Shown here piece after piece: positions 32,989-40,306 of a DNA stretch of 64,000 nt. The stretch's first letter is position 1. Every line of letters begins with the position of its first letter. The notes beneath the pieces are model-generated. The model did not search any database and was not told the DNA's origin. It saw only the letters and a program-made list of their open reading frames with translations. The stretch comes from TK10-74A sp965217625 (GTDB lineage Bacteria; Chloroflexota; Dehalococcoidia; Bin125), in NCBI GenBank assembly GCA_965217625.1, contig OZ244557.1:2756392-2820391 (forward strand), written 5' to 3'. Made by a program: the position numbers and the translations under genes.

Positions 32989-33321
32989 CTATCCCTCCAG
33001 CTCCGCGAGGCGCAGCAGCCGCGCCCGGCGATAGCCCACGCGCACGCGCCCCGTCGGGGCGGACACGCTCGCGACCGCGAACGGCCCGGCGTCGATGACC
33101 GTGCCGTCGGCCTGGCGGATGTCGCTGACGCGGTCGCGCCCGTCCAGCGCGGTCTCCCGCCCGACGAGCAGGCGCGGCGCCTCGGCCCGGCGGGCGCTGA
33201 AGCGGCAGCGCACGTCGCCGCCGGCGGCGACGGCGTAACCCGTCGCCACGGGCTGCCCGTAGGCGTCGGTCCGCGTCCCCGTGGGGCGCGAGATCGTGCA
33301 GCGGTGGGGCAGCGCGTGCAT
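32989..33321 (-). CDS. Head-tail joining (head closure) protein
   Basis: This 110-residue beta-barrel-like protein has HRCTISRPTGTRTDAYGQPV at its start, the usual opening of head-closure proteins, and a C-terminal VRVGYRRARLLRLAELEG strand. It sits between the connector and tail-completion genes as in HK97-like phages. Confidence 0.65.
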   Translation of the reverse strand: MHALPHRCTISRPTGTRTDAYGQPVATGYAVAAGGDVRCRFSARRAEAPRLLVGRETALDGRDRVSDIRQADGTVIDAGPFAVASVSAPTGRVRVGYRRARLLRLAELEG

Positions 33322-33337
33322 GTCCGTCGCTTCTCCT

Positions 33338-33895
33338 CTACTCCAACGTCAGGAAGGGGCGCGCCTCGGCCAGCAGCGCCTCGCGGTGCGACTCGTAGTC
33401 CAGGCTGTCGTAGCGGTAGTCCTCGCCCACCGACTCCGACGCGCGCCCGCTCTGCGCCAGGTCGAGGCGCACCAGCTCCAGCAGCACCCGCCGGCGCTGC
33501 GCCTCGTCGTCGACCGGGTCGTAGCCGACCTCGACGACGGCCGCGAAGCGCGGCCCGCGGTCGGCGCCCAGCGGCGCGCCGCCGAAGTCTGAGCCCGGCG
33601 TCAGCCGTTCGATGCGGCCCTCCTGCGGCCAGACGCGGTAGTCGGTGTCCTGGCGCAGGGCCGGCGTGCCCGGCTCGATGCGCGACCCCTCGCGCACCTG
33701 CGTCACCCGCTCGATGGGGCGGCGCAGGAAGACCGAGGGCCAGCCGCCGGCCAGCGTCTCGACGATCGGGCCGTGGTGCGGGCCGGCGCGCTGCGCCAGC
33801 TCCGCGTCCAGGCGGTCGATCACGGTCTGCAAGGCGGCGTCGTCGAGGCCGGTCTCGACGTGCTGGCGGATATCGGCGGCGGTCAGCAGGGGCAT
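33338..33895 (-). CDS. Head-tail connector (gp6-like adaptor)
   Basis: This 185-residue protein with helical N-terminus (LLTAADIRQHVETGLDDAALQTVIDRLDAEL) and long C-terminal helices (RRVLLELVRLDLAQ...) matches the layout of gp6-like adaptor proteins that bind the portal ring. Position downstream of the capsid gene agrees. Confidence 0.68.
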   Translation of the reverse strand: MPLLTAADIRQHVETGLDDAALQTVIDRLDAELAQRAGPHHGPIVETLAGGWPSVFLRRPIERVTQVREGSRIEPGTPALRQDTDYRVWPQEGRIERLTPGSDFGGAPLGADRGPRFAAVVEVGYDPVDDEAQRRRVLLELVRLDLAQSGRASESVGEDYRYDSLDYESHREALLAEARPFLTLE

Positions 33896-33910
33896 GGCGC
33901 GGCTCCCGCT

Positions 33911-34324
33911 CTAGCCGTTGCTCTGGGGCCGGGCGCCGGCGCCGGCGCGCACCATCACGGCGCCGTAGTCGACGTTGGCCGCGGCGGTCGTCACGCGCAG
34001 GCGCACGTGCGTGAAGCCGCCGGTGATGTCGAGCGCCGCCGCCCGCACCGGCAGCGTCACGATCTCGTCGCCGGCGCCGTCGGCCTGCACGCGCTGCGCG
34101 ATCGCGCTGCCCGCCACGTCCTTCGAGCCCGTGCCGGCGGCGGTCTTGGCCTGCTGCAGCTTGGCGTCGAGCTTGGCGTTGTTCGCCATCGCGCCGATCA
34201 TGAGGATGGCCGCCGCCTCGCCGAAGTCGGCCAGCGACACCCAGCCGCCGTTGACCGAGCCGGGCGTGTAGGCGTCCGGGTCGATCTGCCCGTCGTCGTA
34301 CTGGAGCGATTCCTGGAGCGTCAT
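33911..34324 (-). CDS. Putative head decoration or minor capsid protein
   Basis: This 137-residue protein starts MTLQESLQYDDGQIDPDAYTPG. A helical part (AAAILMIGAMANNAKLDAKLQ) precedes a beta-rich half (TLPVRAAALDITGG...). It lies directly after the major capsid gene, where decoration proteins are usual. Family not recognised. Confidence 0.5.
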   Translation of the reverse strand: MTLQESLQYDDGQIDPDAYTPGSVNGGWVSLADFGEAAAILMIGAMANNAKLDAKLQQAKTAAGTGSKDVAGSAIAQRVQADGAGDEIVTLPVRAAALDITGGFTHVRLRVTTAAANVDYGAVMVRAGAGARPQSNG

Positions 34325-34419
34325 TGGGGATCCTTTCCGGCCCCCGCCCGCGCGGGCGGGGGCCGTCGTGGCGCCGCGCGCTGGCGGCGCGGCTGTGCCG
34401 GCCTTGAGCGCCGCGGTCG

Positions 34420-35712
34420 CTAGGCGCTGATCTGCTGCAGGCGGAAGGCGCGCGGCTGCGTCACGCGACCGCCGACGCGCTGCCGCCCGACGAAGCCGAT
34501 CTGGTTCTTCTCGGCCAGCTGCTGGTCGCCGTCGATGCGCTGCACCGCGAAGCCCACCCGGTCGACCACGACGTAGCGGCTGAAGTCGCCGAACGCGATC
34601 GGCGTCGCCGCCGCCGCCACCGCCGGCATGAACTCCGAGCTCACCACCGCCCGGCCCAGCAGCGTCTCCGGCGTCGCCGCGAAGCCGCCCACCCAGAGGT
34701 ACTGGTTGTTGCCGTCCTTGAGCTTGCGGACGGCGTCCTCGGTGGCGCTGTTGGTCACGAAGACGGCCGTGTCGCGGTACTGCGCCGGCAGCCCGTAGAA
34801 CAGGTCGAGCAGGCCGTCGGCCGTCACCTTCGAGGCGTGCCCGCTGTTGACCGTGGGCACGCCCGCCGTGTTGAGCAGCCCCAGCGGCTTGCCCACGCCG
34901 TCGCCGCTCAGGAACGCCTCCTCGTCGGACAGCCGCACCTCGTCGCCGAACAGCCCGGCCAGGATGTCGGTGAAGGGGACGGCGCTGTCCTCGACGAGGT
35001 TGCGGCTGGCCTTGGTGGTCAGCATCGCCGTGTGCACGGGGATGCGGATCGCGCCGAAGGTGGGCTCCGACTCGGCCGCGCCCTCGGCCGGCTGCTCATC
35101 GACCCAGGTGCGGCGCACGGCGCTGGCGTGGATGTCGTTGCCGCCCTCGATCGTGGGCCACTCGACCGTGTCCCGTGACGTGGGGATCGCCGTCACGTGC
35201 TGGCGCAGGCCCGCCCGCGCGCCGGCCGCCCGCAGGATCTGCGCCTGCCAGTCGACCGGCACCAGGTGACCGCCCTCGCTGTCGGTGCCGGCCGTCAGCG
35301 CCTTCACGTAGGCGCCACCGAGGGCCAGCACGGCGCGCTCGCCGTGGTGCACGTAGGTCTCGAACGCCTTGCGGTACAGCGCCGGCCGCTGCCGCTCGCC
35401 GGTCTCGCCACCCCCGACGCCGCCCATGCCGCTGCCAACCGCCGCGGCGTTCGGGTCGCGCAGCCGCTGCGTGGCGCCGCGCTCGCCGTCGTGCCAGGCC
35501 TGCTCCAGCTCCGAGACCGCGGCGTGGCGCTCCCGCTCGGCCAGGGCCGACTCGTAGGCCTGCCATTCCTCCCGGCCGCGGGCGATCAGCTCGTCGACGC
35601 GGGCGCCGACGTCGGCCGGCAGCTCCTCGCCGCCGTCGTGTTGTTCCAGCAGGGCGCGCGCTTCGGTCATCGTCTGGCGCGCGCGCTCGCGCAAGTCGTT
35701 ACTGGTGGGCAT
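34420..35712 (-). CDS. HK97-family major capsid protein
   Basis: The 430-residue precursor has an N-terminal helical scaffold-like delta domain (about 1-110) followed by the HK97 fold: AGTDSEGGHLVPVDW, the P-domain WPTIEGGNDIHA, the GDGVGKPLGLLN loop and YVVVDRVGFAVQRI near the C-terminus. The protease upstream would remove the delta domain during maturation. Confidence 0.93.
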   Translation of the reverse strand: MPTSNDLRERARQTMTEARALLEQHDGGEELPADVGARVDELIARGREEWQAYESALAERERHAAVSELEQAWHDGERGATQRLRDPNAAAVGSGMGGVGGGETGERQRPALYRKAFETYVHHGERAVLALGGAYVKALTAGTDSEGGHLVPVDWQAQILRAAGARAGLRQHVTAIPTSRDTVEWPTIEGGNDIHASAVRRTWVDEQPAEGAAESEPTFGAIRIPVHTAMLTTKASRNLVEDSAVPFTDILAGLFGDEVRLSDEEAFLSGDGVGKPLGLLNTAGVPTVNSGHASKVTADGLLDLFYGLPAQYRDTAVFVTNSATEDAVRKLKDGNNQYLWVGGFAATPETLLGRAVVSSEFMPAVAAAATPIAFGDFSRYVVVDRVGFAVQRIDGDQQLAEKNQIGFVGRQRVGGRVTQPRAFRLQQISA

Positions 35713-35763
35713 TGGGACTCCTTGACTGTGCTCTGTGATCGTTCGCTGGGTGGATGGGGTCGC

Positions 35764-36273
35764 TCAGGCGGGCGCCGGCGGCAGTGCGACATCGAGCCGC
35801 CGGCGCAGCGCGACGGCCGGCGCCCGCGGCCGCGCCGCCGGTCGCTCCAGCGGGCGCCCATCGAGCGCCGTCACACGCGCGTTCGGGTTGGCGGCCAGCG
35901 TCACCAGGCTGATCTCGACCAGGTCGAGCGTCTCGATGCGGCGCAGCGTGCGCCCGTCGCGCTGCTCGAAGCGCACCCGCCGCGGCACGAAGCCGATGCT
36001 GCACTCGCGCAGCGAGCCGCGCTCGATCAGGGCCAGCGCGTCGGCCGCGCGCCGCGTCGGCGCGAGCGCCGCCTCGAACCACAGCCCGCACTCGTCCTCG
36101 CGCGCCGCCACGACGTGGCCCAGCGGCTCCGCCATCGCGTGCTGCCAGAGCAGCGGCAGGCGGTGGCCGCGGGCGCGCAGCGTGGCCCCGAAGGCGCCGG
36201 CGTCGATTGCGTCGGCCTGCGCGTCGGGCGCGTCGAAGACGGCGGCGTAGCCGCTGATCCGGCGGCCGTTCAT
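35764..36273 (-). CDS. HK97-family prohead protease
   Basis: This 169-residue serine protease (S78-type) starts RRISGYAAVFDAPD, has the catalytic His in LLWQHAMAEPLG and the catalytic Ser in RECSIGFVPRRV. It trims the capsid precursor inside the prohead. Its ATG overlaps the portal stop by 4 bp. Confidence 0.92.
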   Translation of the reverse strand: MNGRRISGYAAVFDAPDAQADAIDAGAFGATLRARGHRLPLLWQHAMAEPLGHVVAAREDECGLWFEAALAPTRRAADALALIERGSLRECSIGFVPRRVRFEQRDGRTLRRIETLDLVEISLVTLAANPNARVTALDGRPLERPAARPRAPAVALRRRLDVALPPAPA

Positions 36274-37586
36274 GAGCCCGTCTCCAGCGCCGGCCGTGCA
36301 TCGAGCGTCGCGACCGGCGGGCGGCCGGGCGGCGTCCAAGACGCCAACTCCCGACGGCCCGCGGCCGCACCGCCCGCGAAGCGGTCTCCATCGTCGATCG
36401 GCTCCAGGCCGAGCCGGCGGCGTGCGTCGTTGACGGTCAGCGCGCCGGCCCGCAGGCCCGCCAGCGCCGACCGCTCGATGCTCTCGCGCGATTCGCGCAG
36501 CGCCGCCACTTGGCTGAAGTCGAAGGCCACGCGCAGCCCCTCGGGGCGCGGGCCGTACTCGGGCGTCAGTTCGGCGTTGAGCTTCTCGGCCAGGCGGCGG
36601 TAGAGGGAGAGCATCGTGTTCTCCCAGAAGAAGCGCCGCGCCTCGGCCATGTTGCTGAACGTCGATCGGTCCAGCCCGACCTTGACGCCGACCAGCACCG
36701 GCGGCACGCGGAAGGCGGCGCAGATGCGCGCCTCGGTCTGCGCGCGCAGCTCGGGGAAGGCCATCTCCTCCTGGGTCAGGCCGATGCGCTGGAAGTCGGC
36801 GTCGGCGTCGAGCACGCCCACCTGGAAGCGGCCCAGGAGGCCGCGGAAGCGCTCCGACCAGCGCCGTCCGATGCGGCTCGCCTCGGGCTCGCCGCCGCGC
36901 AGGGCGCGCTTGAGCTTGATGATCCCGAAGGGCACGGCGGCGTTGCGGAAGAACGCCTCGACGAAGCGCGAGGCCTCGCTGTCGGTGTCGATCTGGCGCG
37001 CGGCGGCCCGCACCGGCGAGAGCCCCCAGAGGTCGTTGGCCGGGTCGGGCAGCCGCAGGTGGATGACGCTCTCGGCGGCCAGCCGCGTCTCGCGGTCGCC
37101 CACGCGGTGCACGTAGCCCGCCACCAGGCGTCGCTCGCCCGCCACGATCTGGACGCGGTCGGGGCGCAGCTTCCACAGCGCCTCGATGCCGCCGCCGGCC
37201 CCGCCCTCGGGCCCGCGCTGCTTGAGCAGGAAGGCGTTGCCGTAGACCAGCAGGTCGGTCAGCAGCGCCTCGATCAGCTCGAAGCCCGACTGCTCGGGGT
37301 TGGGACGCCCCAGCAGCCGCTGCAGGCCGTGCCCCGGCTGCGGCCGTCCCGCCCCGTCCTCGACGCGCAGGTCGACCTCGGCCGCCGTCGAGGCGATCTC
37401 GCGCACGCAGGCGTAGACCACCTCGTTGCCGCGGAAGCCCTCGCTGGCCAGCCGGTCCATCGGCGTCGGCGCGGGCTGCTCGAGCCCGGCCTGCCAGGAC
37501 GGCACGAGCGCCAGGGCGCCCTTGAGGCCCAAGTCGTGGAGTGCCTGCGTCGTCAGCGCGAAGGAACCGGCGTCGGGGAGGGGCAT
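36270..37586 (-). CDS. HK97-family portal protein
   Basis: The 438-residue portal subunit forms the dodecameric DNA channel. Typical blocks are GNEVVYACVREIASTAAEVDL, QSGFELIEALLTDLLVYGNAF and VPPVLVGVKVGLDRSTFSNMAEA. It is the first gene of the capsid part and would normally follow the large terminase directly, but about 6.4 kb of cargo intervenes here. Confidence 0.93.
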   Translation of the reverse strand: MPLPDAGSFALTTQALHDLGLKGALALVPSWQAGLEQPAPTPMDRLASEGFRGNEVVYACVREIASTAAEVDLRVEDGAGRPQPGHGLQRLLGRPNPEQSGFELIEALLTDLLVYGNAFLLKQRGPEGGAGGGIEALWKLRPDRVQIVAGERRLVAGYVHRVGDRETRLAAESVIHLRLPDPANDLWGLSPVRAAARQIDTDSEASRFVEAFFRNAAVPFGIIKLKRALRGGEPEASRIGRRWSERFRGLLGRFQVGVLDADADFQRIGLTQEEMAFPELRAQTEARICAAFRVPPVLVGVKVGLDRSTFSNMAEARRFFWENTMLSLYRRLAEKLNAELTPEYGPRPEGLRVAFDFSQVAALRESRESIERSALAGLRAGALTVNDARRRLGLEPIDDGDRFAGGAAAGRRELASWTPPGRPPVATLDARPALETGS

Positions 37587-37797
37587 CGTGCTCTCGGCGG
37601 CGTCGGCCTCTGCCGTCGCCCGGAGCGGGTGCGTCCCGCCGGTCGTCCAAGTGAGATCAGAATACGCGAAGCGCGGATATCTGTCTGCTATGCGGGGAAC
37701 AGAGGGAAGGAAGCCCCGCCCGGCGGTCGCTCAGGCCCCGGCGGAGCCGTGGGGCCCCACCGCGTCACGGGGATCAGCCAGCGGTCGCACCGTTCCC
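37587..37797. other. Spacer between portal gene and Fic regulatory repeats
   Basis: No gene is visible in this stretch of about 210 bp. It is the left junction of the cargo segment. AT-richer patches near 37660-37690 could hold a promoter for the minus-strand structural operon, but no clear -35/-10 pair was found. Confidence 0.35.
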
Positions 37798-37863
37798 CGC
37801 AACGAGTTGAAACGCGAGTTTCAACTTCCTGAGAACTTGAAACAAATCAGCGATTCTGTTTCA
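37798..37863. repeat. 66-bp repeat, upstream copy (left of fic)
   Basis: It matches 39087-39152 at 57 of 66 positions by hand alignment. It contains two inverted repeats: GTTGAAAC/GTTTCAAC (37806-37825) and TTGAAACA/TGTTTCAA (37837-37864). Confidence 0.85.
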
Positions 37864-37878
37864 ATCTCTGTCAGAACC

Positions 37879-37892
37879 GAAACTGGAGTTTC
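37879..37892 (+). promoter_or_regulatory. Palindrome abutting the fic start codon
   Basis: GAAACT-GG-AGTTTC ends 2 bp before the ATG. With the two GAAAC/GTTTC palindromes just upstream it forms a three-site operator array. The C-terminal winged helix of the Fic protein is a plausible autoregulator. Confidence 0.5.
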
Positions 37893-37894
37893 AC

Positions 37895-39061
37895 ATGCGC
37901 GCCGCCGACTTCCGCGATAGCCCGGCGGGGACGGTCGTCCCGATCCCGGAGGGCGGCGTCGCCTTCGTTCCGCGTCCACTGCCGCGCGAACTTCTGCTCG
38001 ACCCGACCCTGATCCGGCTCCTCGACGAGGCCTCCCGCAAGGTGGCCATGCTCGCGGGAGTGGGGGAAACGCTGCCCAATCCCTATCTCCTCACGCAGCC
38101 CTTCGTCGGGCGCGAGGCGGTGCTGTCTTCCCGCATCGAGGGCACGCAGGCCTCCCAGTCGGACCTCTACCGCTTCGAGGCGTCCTCGCGCCGGCAGGGC
38201 CAGGACGACGTGCGGGAAGTGTTCAACTACGTGCGCGCCCTGGAGCACGCGCAGGAGCGGCTGCACGACCTCCCCATCGGCCGGCAACTCATCAACGAGG
38301 CGCACGATCGACTGCTGCAAGGCGTGCGCGGCCGGCGAGTCCGCCGCGGCCACTTCCGCGGCATCCAGGTCTGGATCGGCTCCGCCGGCCCCGACATCGA
38401 GGACGCCCGCTTCGTCCCGCCGCCGCCCGGCCGGTTGCCGGCCCTGATGGCCGATTGGGAGCGCTTCGCCAACGACCCCGGCCTGCACCCCCCGCTCATC
38501 GCGAGCGCGTTGATGCACTACCAGTTCGAGACGATCCATCCGTTCGAGGACGGGAACGGCCGCATCGGCCGCATGCTCATCGTGCTGCACCTGATCGCCG
38601 CCAAGGTGCTCCCGCTGCCGCTCCTCTACCTCAGCGCGTACTTCGAGCGGCATCGCGAGGAGTATTACGACGAACTCCTGGCGGTGAGCCGCAGCGGCGA
38701 GTGGGACCCCTGGCTCGAGTTCTTCCTGCGCGGCGTGGTCGAGCAGGGGCAGGACGCGCTGGTGCGCTCGCGGGCGCTGCGCAATCTGCACGACCGCAAC
38801 CGAACCCGGATGCAGGAGGTGGGCGCGTCCGCCAACGCGCTGCAGGTGGTCGACCACCTCTTCGCGACCCCCATCCTCACCAACCGATCGGTCGCCGATC
38901 GGCTCGGCATCACGCCGCAGGGCGCGAACAGAATCCTGCGGCGGCTGGCCGCCCAGGGCGTGGTCGAACGGATCGAGGGGTCGCACCCCCACTCGTACGT
39001 CGCCCATGATGTCCTGCGCGCCGTCGAGGCGCCGCTGTCCGAGCTATCGGACCTCGTCTAG
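37895..39061 (+). CDS. Fic family protein (AMPylase type) with C-terminal winged helix
   Basis: The 388-residue enzyme would transfer AMP (or another nucleotide) to target hydroxyls. The Fic motif HPFEDGNGRIGR starts at His215 and is intact. The N-terminal inhibitory-helix motif S/T-x3-EGT occurs as SSRIEGTQAS near residue 80, as in self-inhibited class II Fic proteins. The C-terminus (LGITPQGANRILRRLAAQGVVERIEG) is a winged helix-turn-helix. It is in the cargo segment, framed by 66-bp repeats and preceded by palindromes. Confidence 0.9.
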   Translation: MRAADFRDSPAGTVVPIPEGGVAFVPRPLPRELLLDPTLIRLLDEASRKVAMLAGVGETLPNPYLLTQPFVGREAVLSSRIEGTQASQSDLYRFEASSRRQGQDDVREVFNYVRALEHAQERLHDLPIGRQLINEAHDRLLQGVRGRRVRRGHFRGIQVWIGSAGPDIEDARFVPPPPGRLPALMADWERFANDPGLHPPLIASALMHYQFETIHPFEDGNGRIGRMLIVLHLIAAKVLPLPLLYLSAYFERHREEYYDELLAVSRSGEWDPWLEFFLRGVVEQGQDALVRSRALRNLHDRNRTRMQEVGASANALQVVDHLFATPILTNRSVADRLGITPQGANRILRRLAAQGVVERIEGSHPHSYVAHDVLRAVEAPLSELSDLV

Positions 39062-39086
39062 CCGGGGCGGCTGCCCTCCCCAGCAC

Positions 39087-39152
39087 CGCAACGAGTTGAA
39101 ACGCGAGGTTCAACTTCCCGAGAAGGTGAAACGAATTCGCGAATTTGTTTCA
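39087..39152. repeat. 66-bp repeat, downstream copy (right of fic)
   Basis: Direct-repeat partner of 37798-37863. It retains the GTTGAAAC/GGTTCAAC arms and a near-perfect 28-bp palindrome from GTGAAAC (39126-39132) to GTTTCAC (39147-39153) with a GAATTCGC core. Its end overlaps the stop codon of the convergent DUF6941-like gene. Confidence 0.85.
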
Positions 39153-39587
39153 CTCTGGACCGCGCGCCCCCTCGGTCCCCGCCTGCCCCACCCGCGACTG
39201 CAGCGCCCGCAGCGGCACCGTCGCCGCCAGGACGCCGTCCATCCGCACCTCGAACGCGTACTGGCCGGGCCGCTTCAGCGCCAGACCGTTGATCTGGATG
39301 GGGTGCGTGAACTGATGCGGCTGCCCCGGCTCCATCCCCGGCGGCACGACCACCCGCGCGTCGATCTTGAACAGCCGCGCGCCGTCCGCGTCGATGAAGC
39401 GCACGTCCAGGTCGTGCGCCCGATTGCCGTCCGCCGCCGACGCCTCGAGCCGCAGCACCAGCGTCATGCTGGGGTGCGTGGTGGGGAACTTCGGCGCCTG
39501 AATCGCGTCGAAGATGCCCAGCAGGTTGAGCTTGCCGTCCCGCGACGTGTTGGCCGCGTCGGCCAGCAGTGCCAGACTGACGTCCAT
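39150..39587 (-). CDS. DUF6941-like conserved protein
   Basis: This 145-residue protein starts MDVSLALLADAANTSRDGKLNLLGIFD and continues with beta-rich segments (MTLVLRLEASAAD, RVVVPPGMEPGQPH, YAFEVRMDGVLAATVPL). This pattern fits a conserved bacterial family annotated DUF6941. It is probably a beta-sandwich protein; the function is unknown. It converges on fic across the downstream repeat. Confidence 0.7.
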   Translation of the reverse strand: MDVSLALLADAANTSRDGKLNLLGIFDAIQAPKFPTTHPSMTLVLRLEASAADGNRAHDLDVRFIDADGARLFKIDARVVVPPGMEPGQPHQFTHPIQINGLALKRPGQYAFEVRMDGVLAATVPLRALQSRVGQAGTEGARGPE

Positions 39588-39638
39588 GCCGGCAGTGTCG
39601 CACACGGGGTGCCGCCGCCGGCCCGGGAGGCGCTGCCC

Positions 39639-40046
39639 ATGACCGACCCAGGACCGCTCGCCGAATCGACGGTGATGCCCTTCGTCACCTGCCGCGACCC
39701 CGAGCGCGCGAAGGCCTTCTACGGCGCGACGCTGGGGCTGCCCCTGCTCTCCGAGGACGGCTTCGGGCTCGTCTTCGCGACCGGCGGCGTGGTGCTCCGC
39801 GTCGCCATCACCGCCGACGTGCAGCCGGCCCCCTACACGGTGCTCGGCTGGAACGTGCCCGACATCGCCGCCAGCCTCGCCGCGCTGCGGGCCGCCGGCG
39901 TCGAGATGCGGCGCTTCCCCGGCATGGATCAGGACGCCGACGGGATCTGGACCGTGCCCGGCGGCGCCCGCGTCGCCTGGTTCCCCGACCCCGACGGCAA
40001 CCTGCTCTCGGTGTCGCAGGCCCCGCCGTCCGACGGCTCCGCTTAG
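39639..40046 (+). CDS. VOC (glyoxalase/bleomycin-resistance) family protein
   Basis: This 135-residue protein has one vicinal-oxygen-chelate repeat pair: VMPFVTCRDPERAKAFYGATLGLPL at the start and WFPDPDGNLLSVSQ at the end. ATG 39639 follows GGGAGG. The substrate cannot be predicted; such proteins include glyoxalases and antibiotic-binding proteins. Confidence 0.8.
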   Translation: MTDPGPLAESTVMPFVTCRDPERAKAFYGATLGLPLLSEDGFGLVFATGGVVLRVAITADVQPAPYTVLGWNVPDIAASLAALRAAGVEMRRFPGMDQDADGIWTVPGGARVAWFPDPDGNLLSVSQAPPSDGSA

Positions 40047-40094
40047 GCCGGGCTCCATGGCCGCCCCCTGGTAGCCTGCTCGGGGGAGGATCGC

Positions 40095-40260
40095 ATGCCG
40101 CCCAACTGGGCCAACCGCACGCTCTGGACGGGCGACAACCTCGACATCCTGCGGGGGATGAACAGCGCGTCCGTCGACCTCATCTACTTGGACCCGCCGT
40201 TCAACTCGAACCGGGACTATGAGGCGCCGATCGGCTCGAAGGCGGCGGGCGCTGCGTGGT
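40095..40260 (+). pseudogene. Truncated DNA methyltransferase (N-terminal fragment)
   Basis: The reading frame starts after GGGGGAGGA and encodes NRTLWTGDNLDILRGM, then LIYLDPPFNSNRDYEAPIG, the N-terminus of Mod-like adenine methyltransferases with the DPPF motif. Homology ends near 40256 (GSKAAGAAW) and the frame then runs into sequence that belongs to the next gene. The remaining several hundred residues are absent, so the gene was broken by insertion or deletion. Confidence 0.75.
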
Positions 40261-40306
40261 GTCGGACGACACGCAACCAGTCACGTGATCGCCTACCGTG
40301 GGGACG

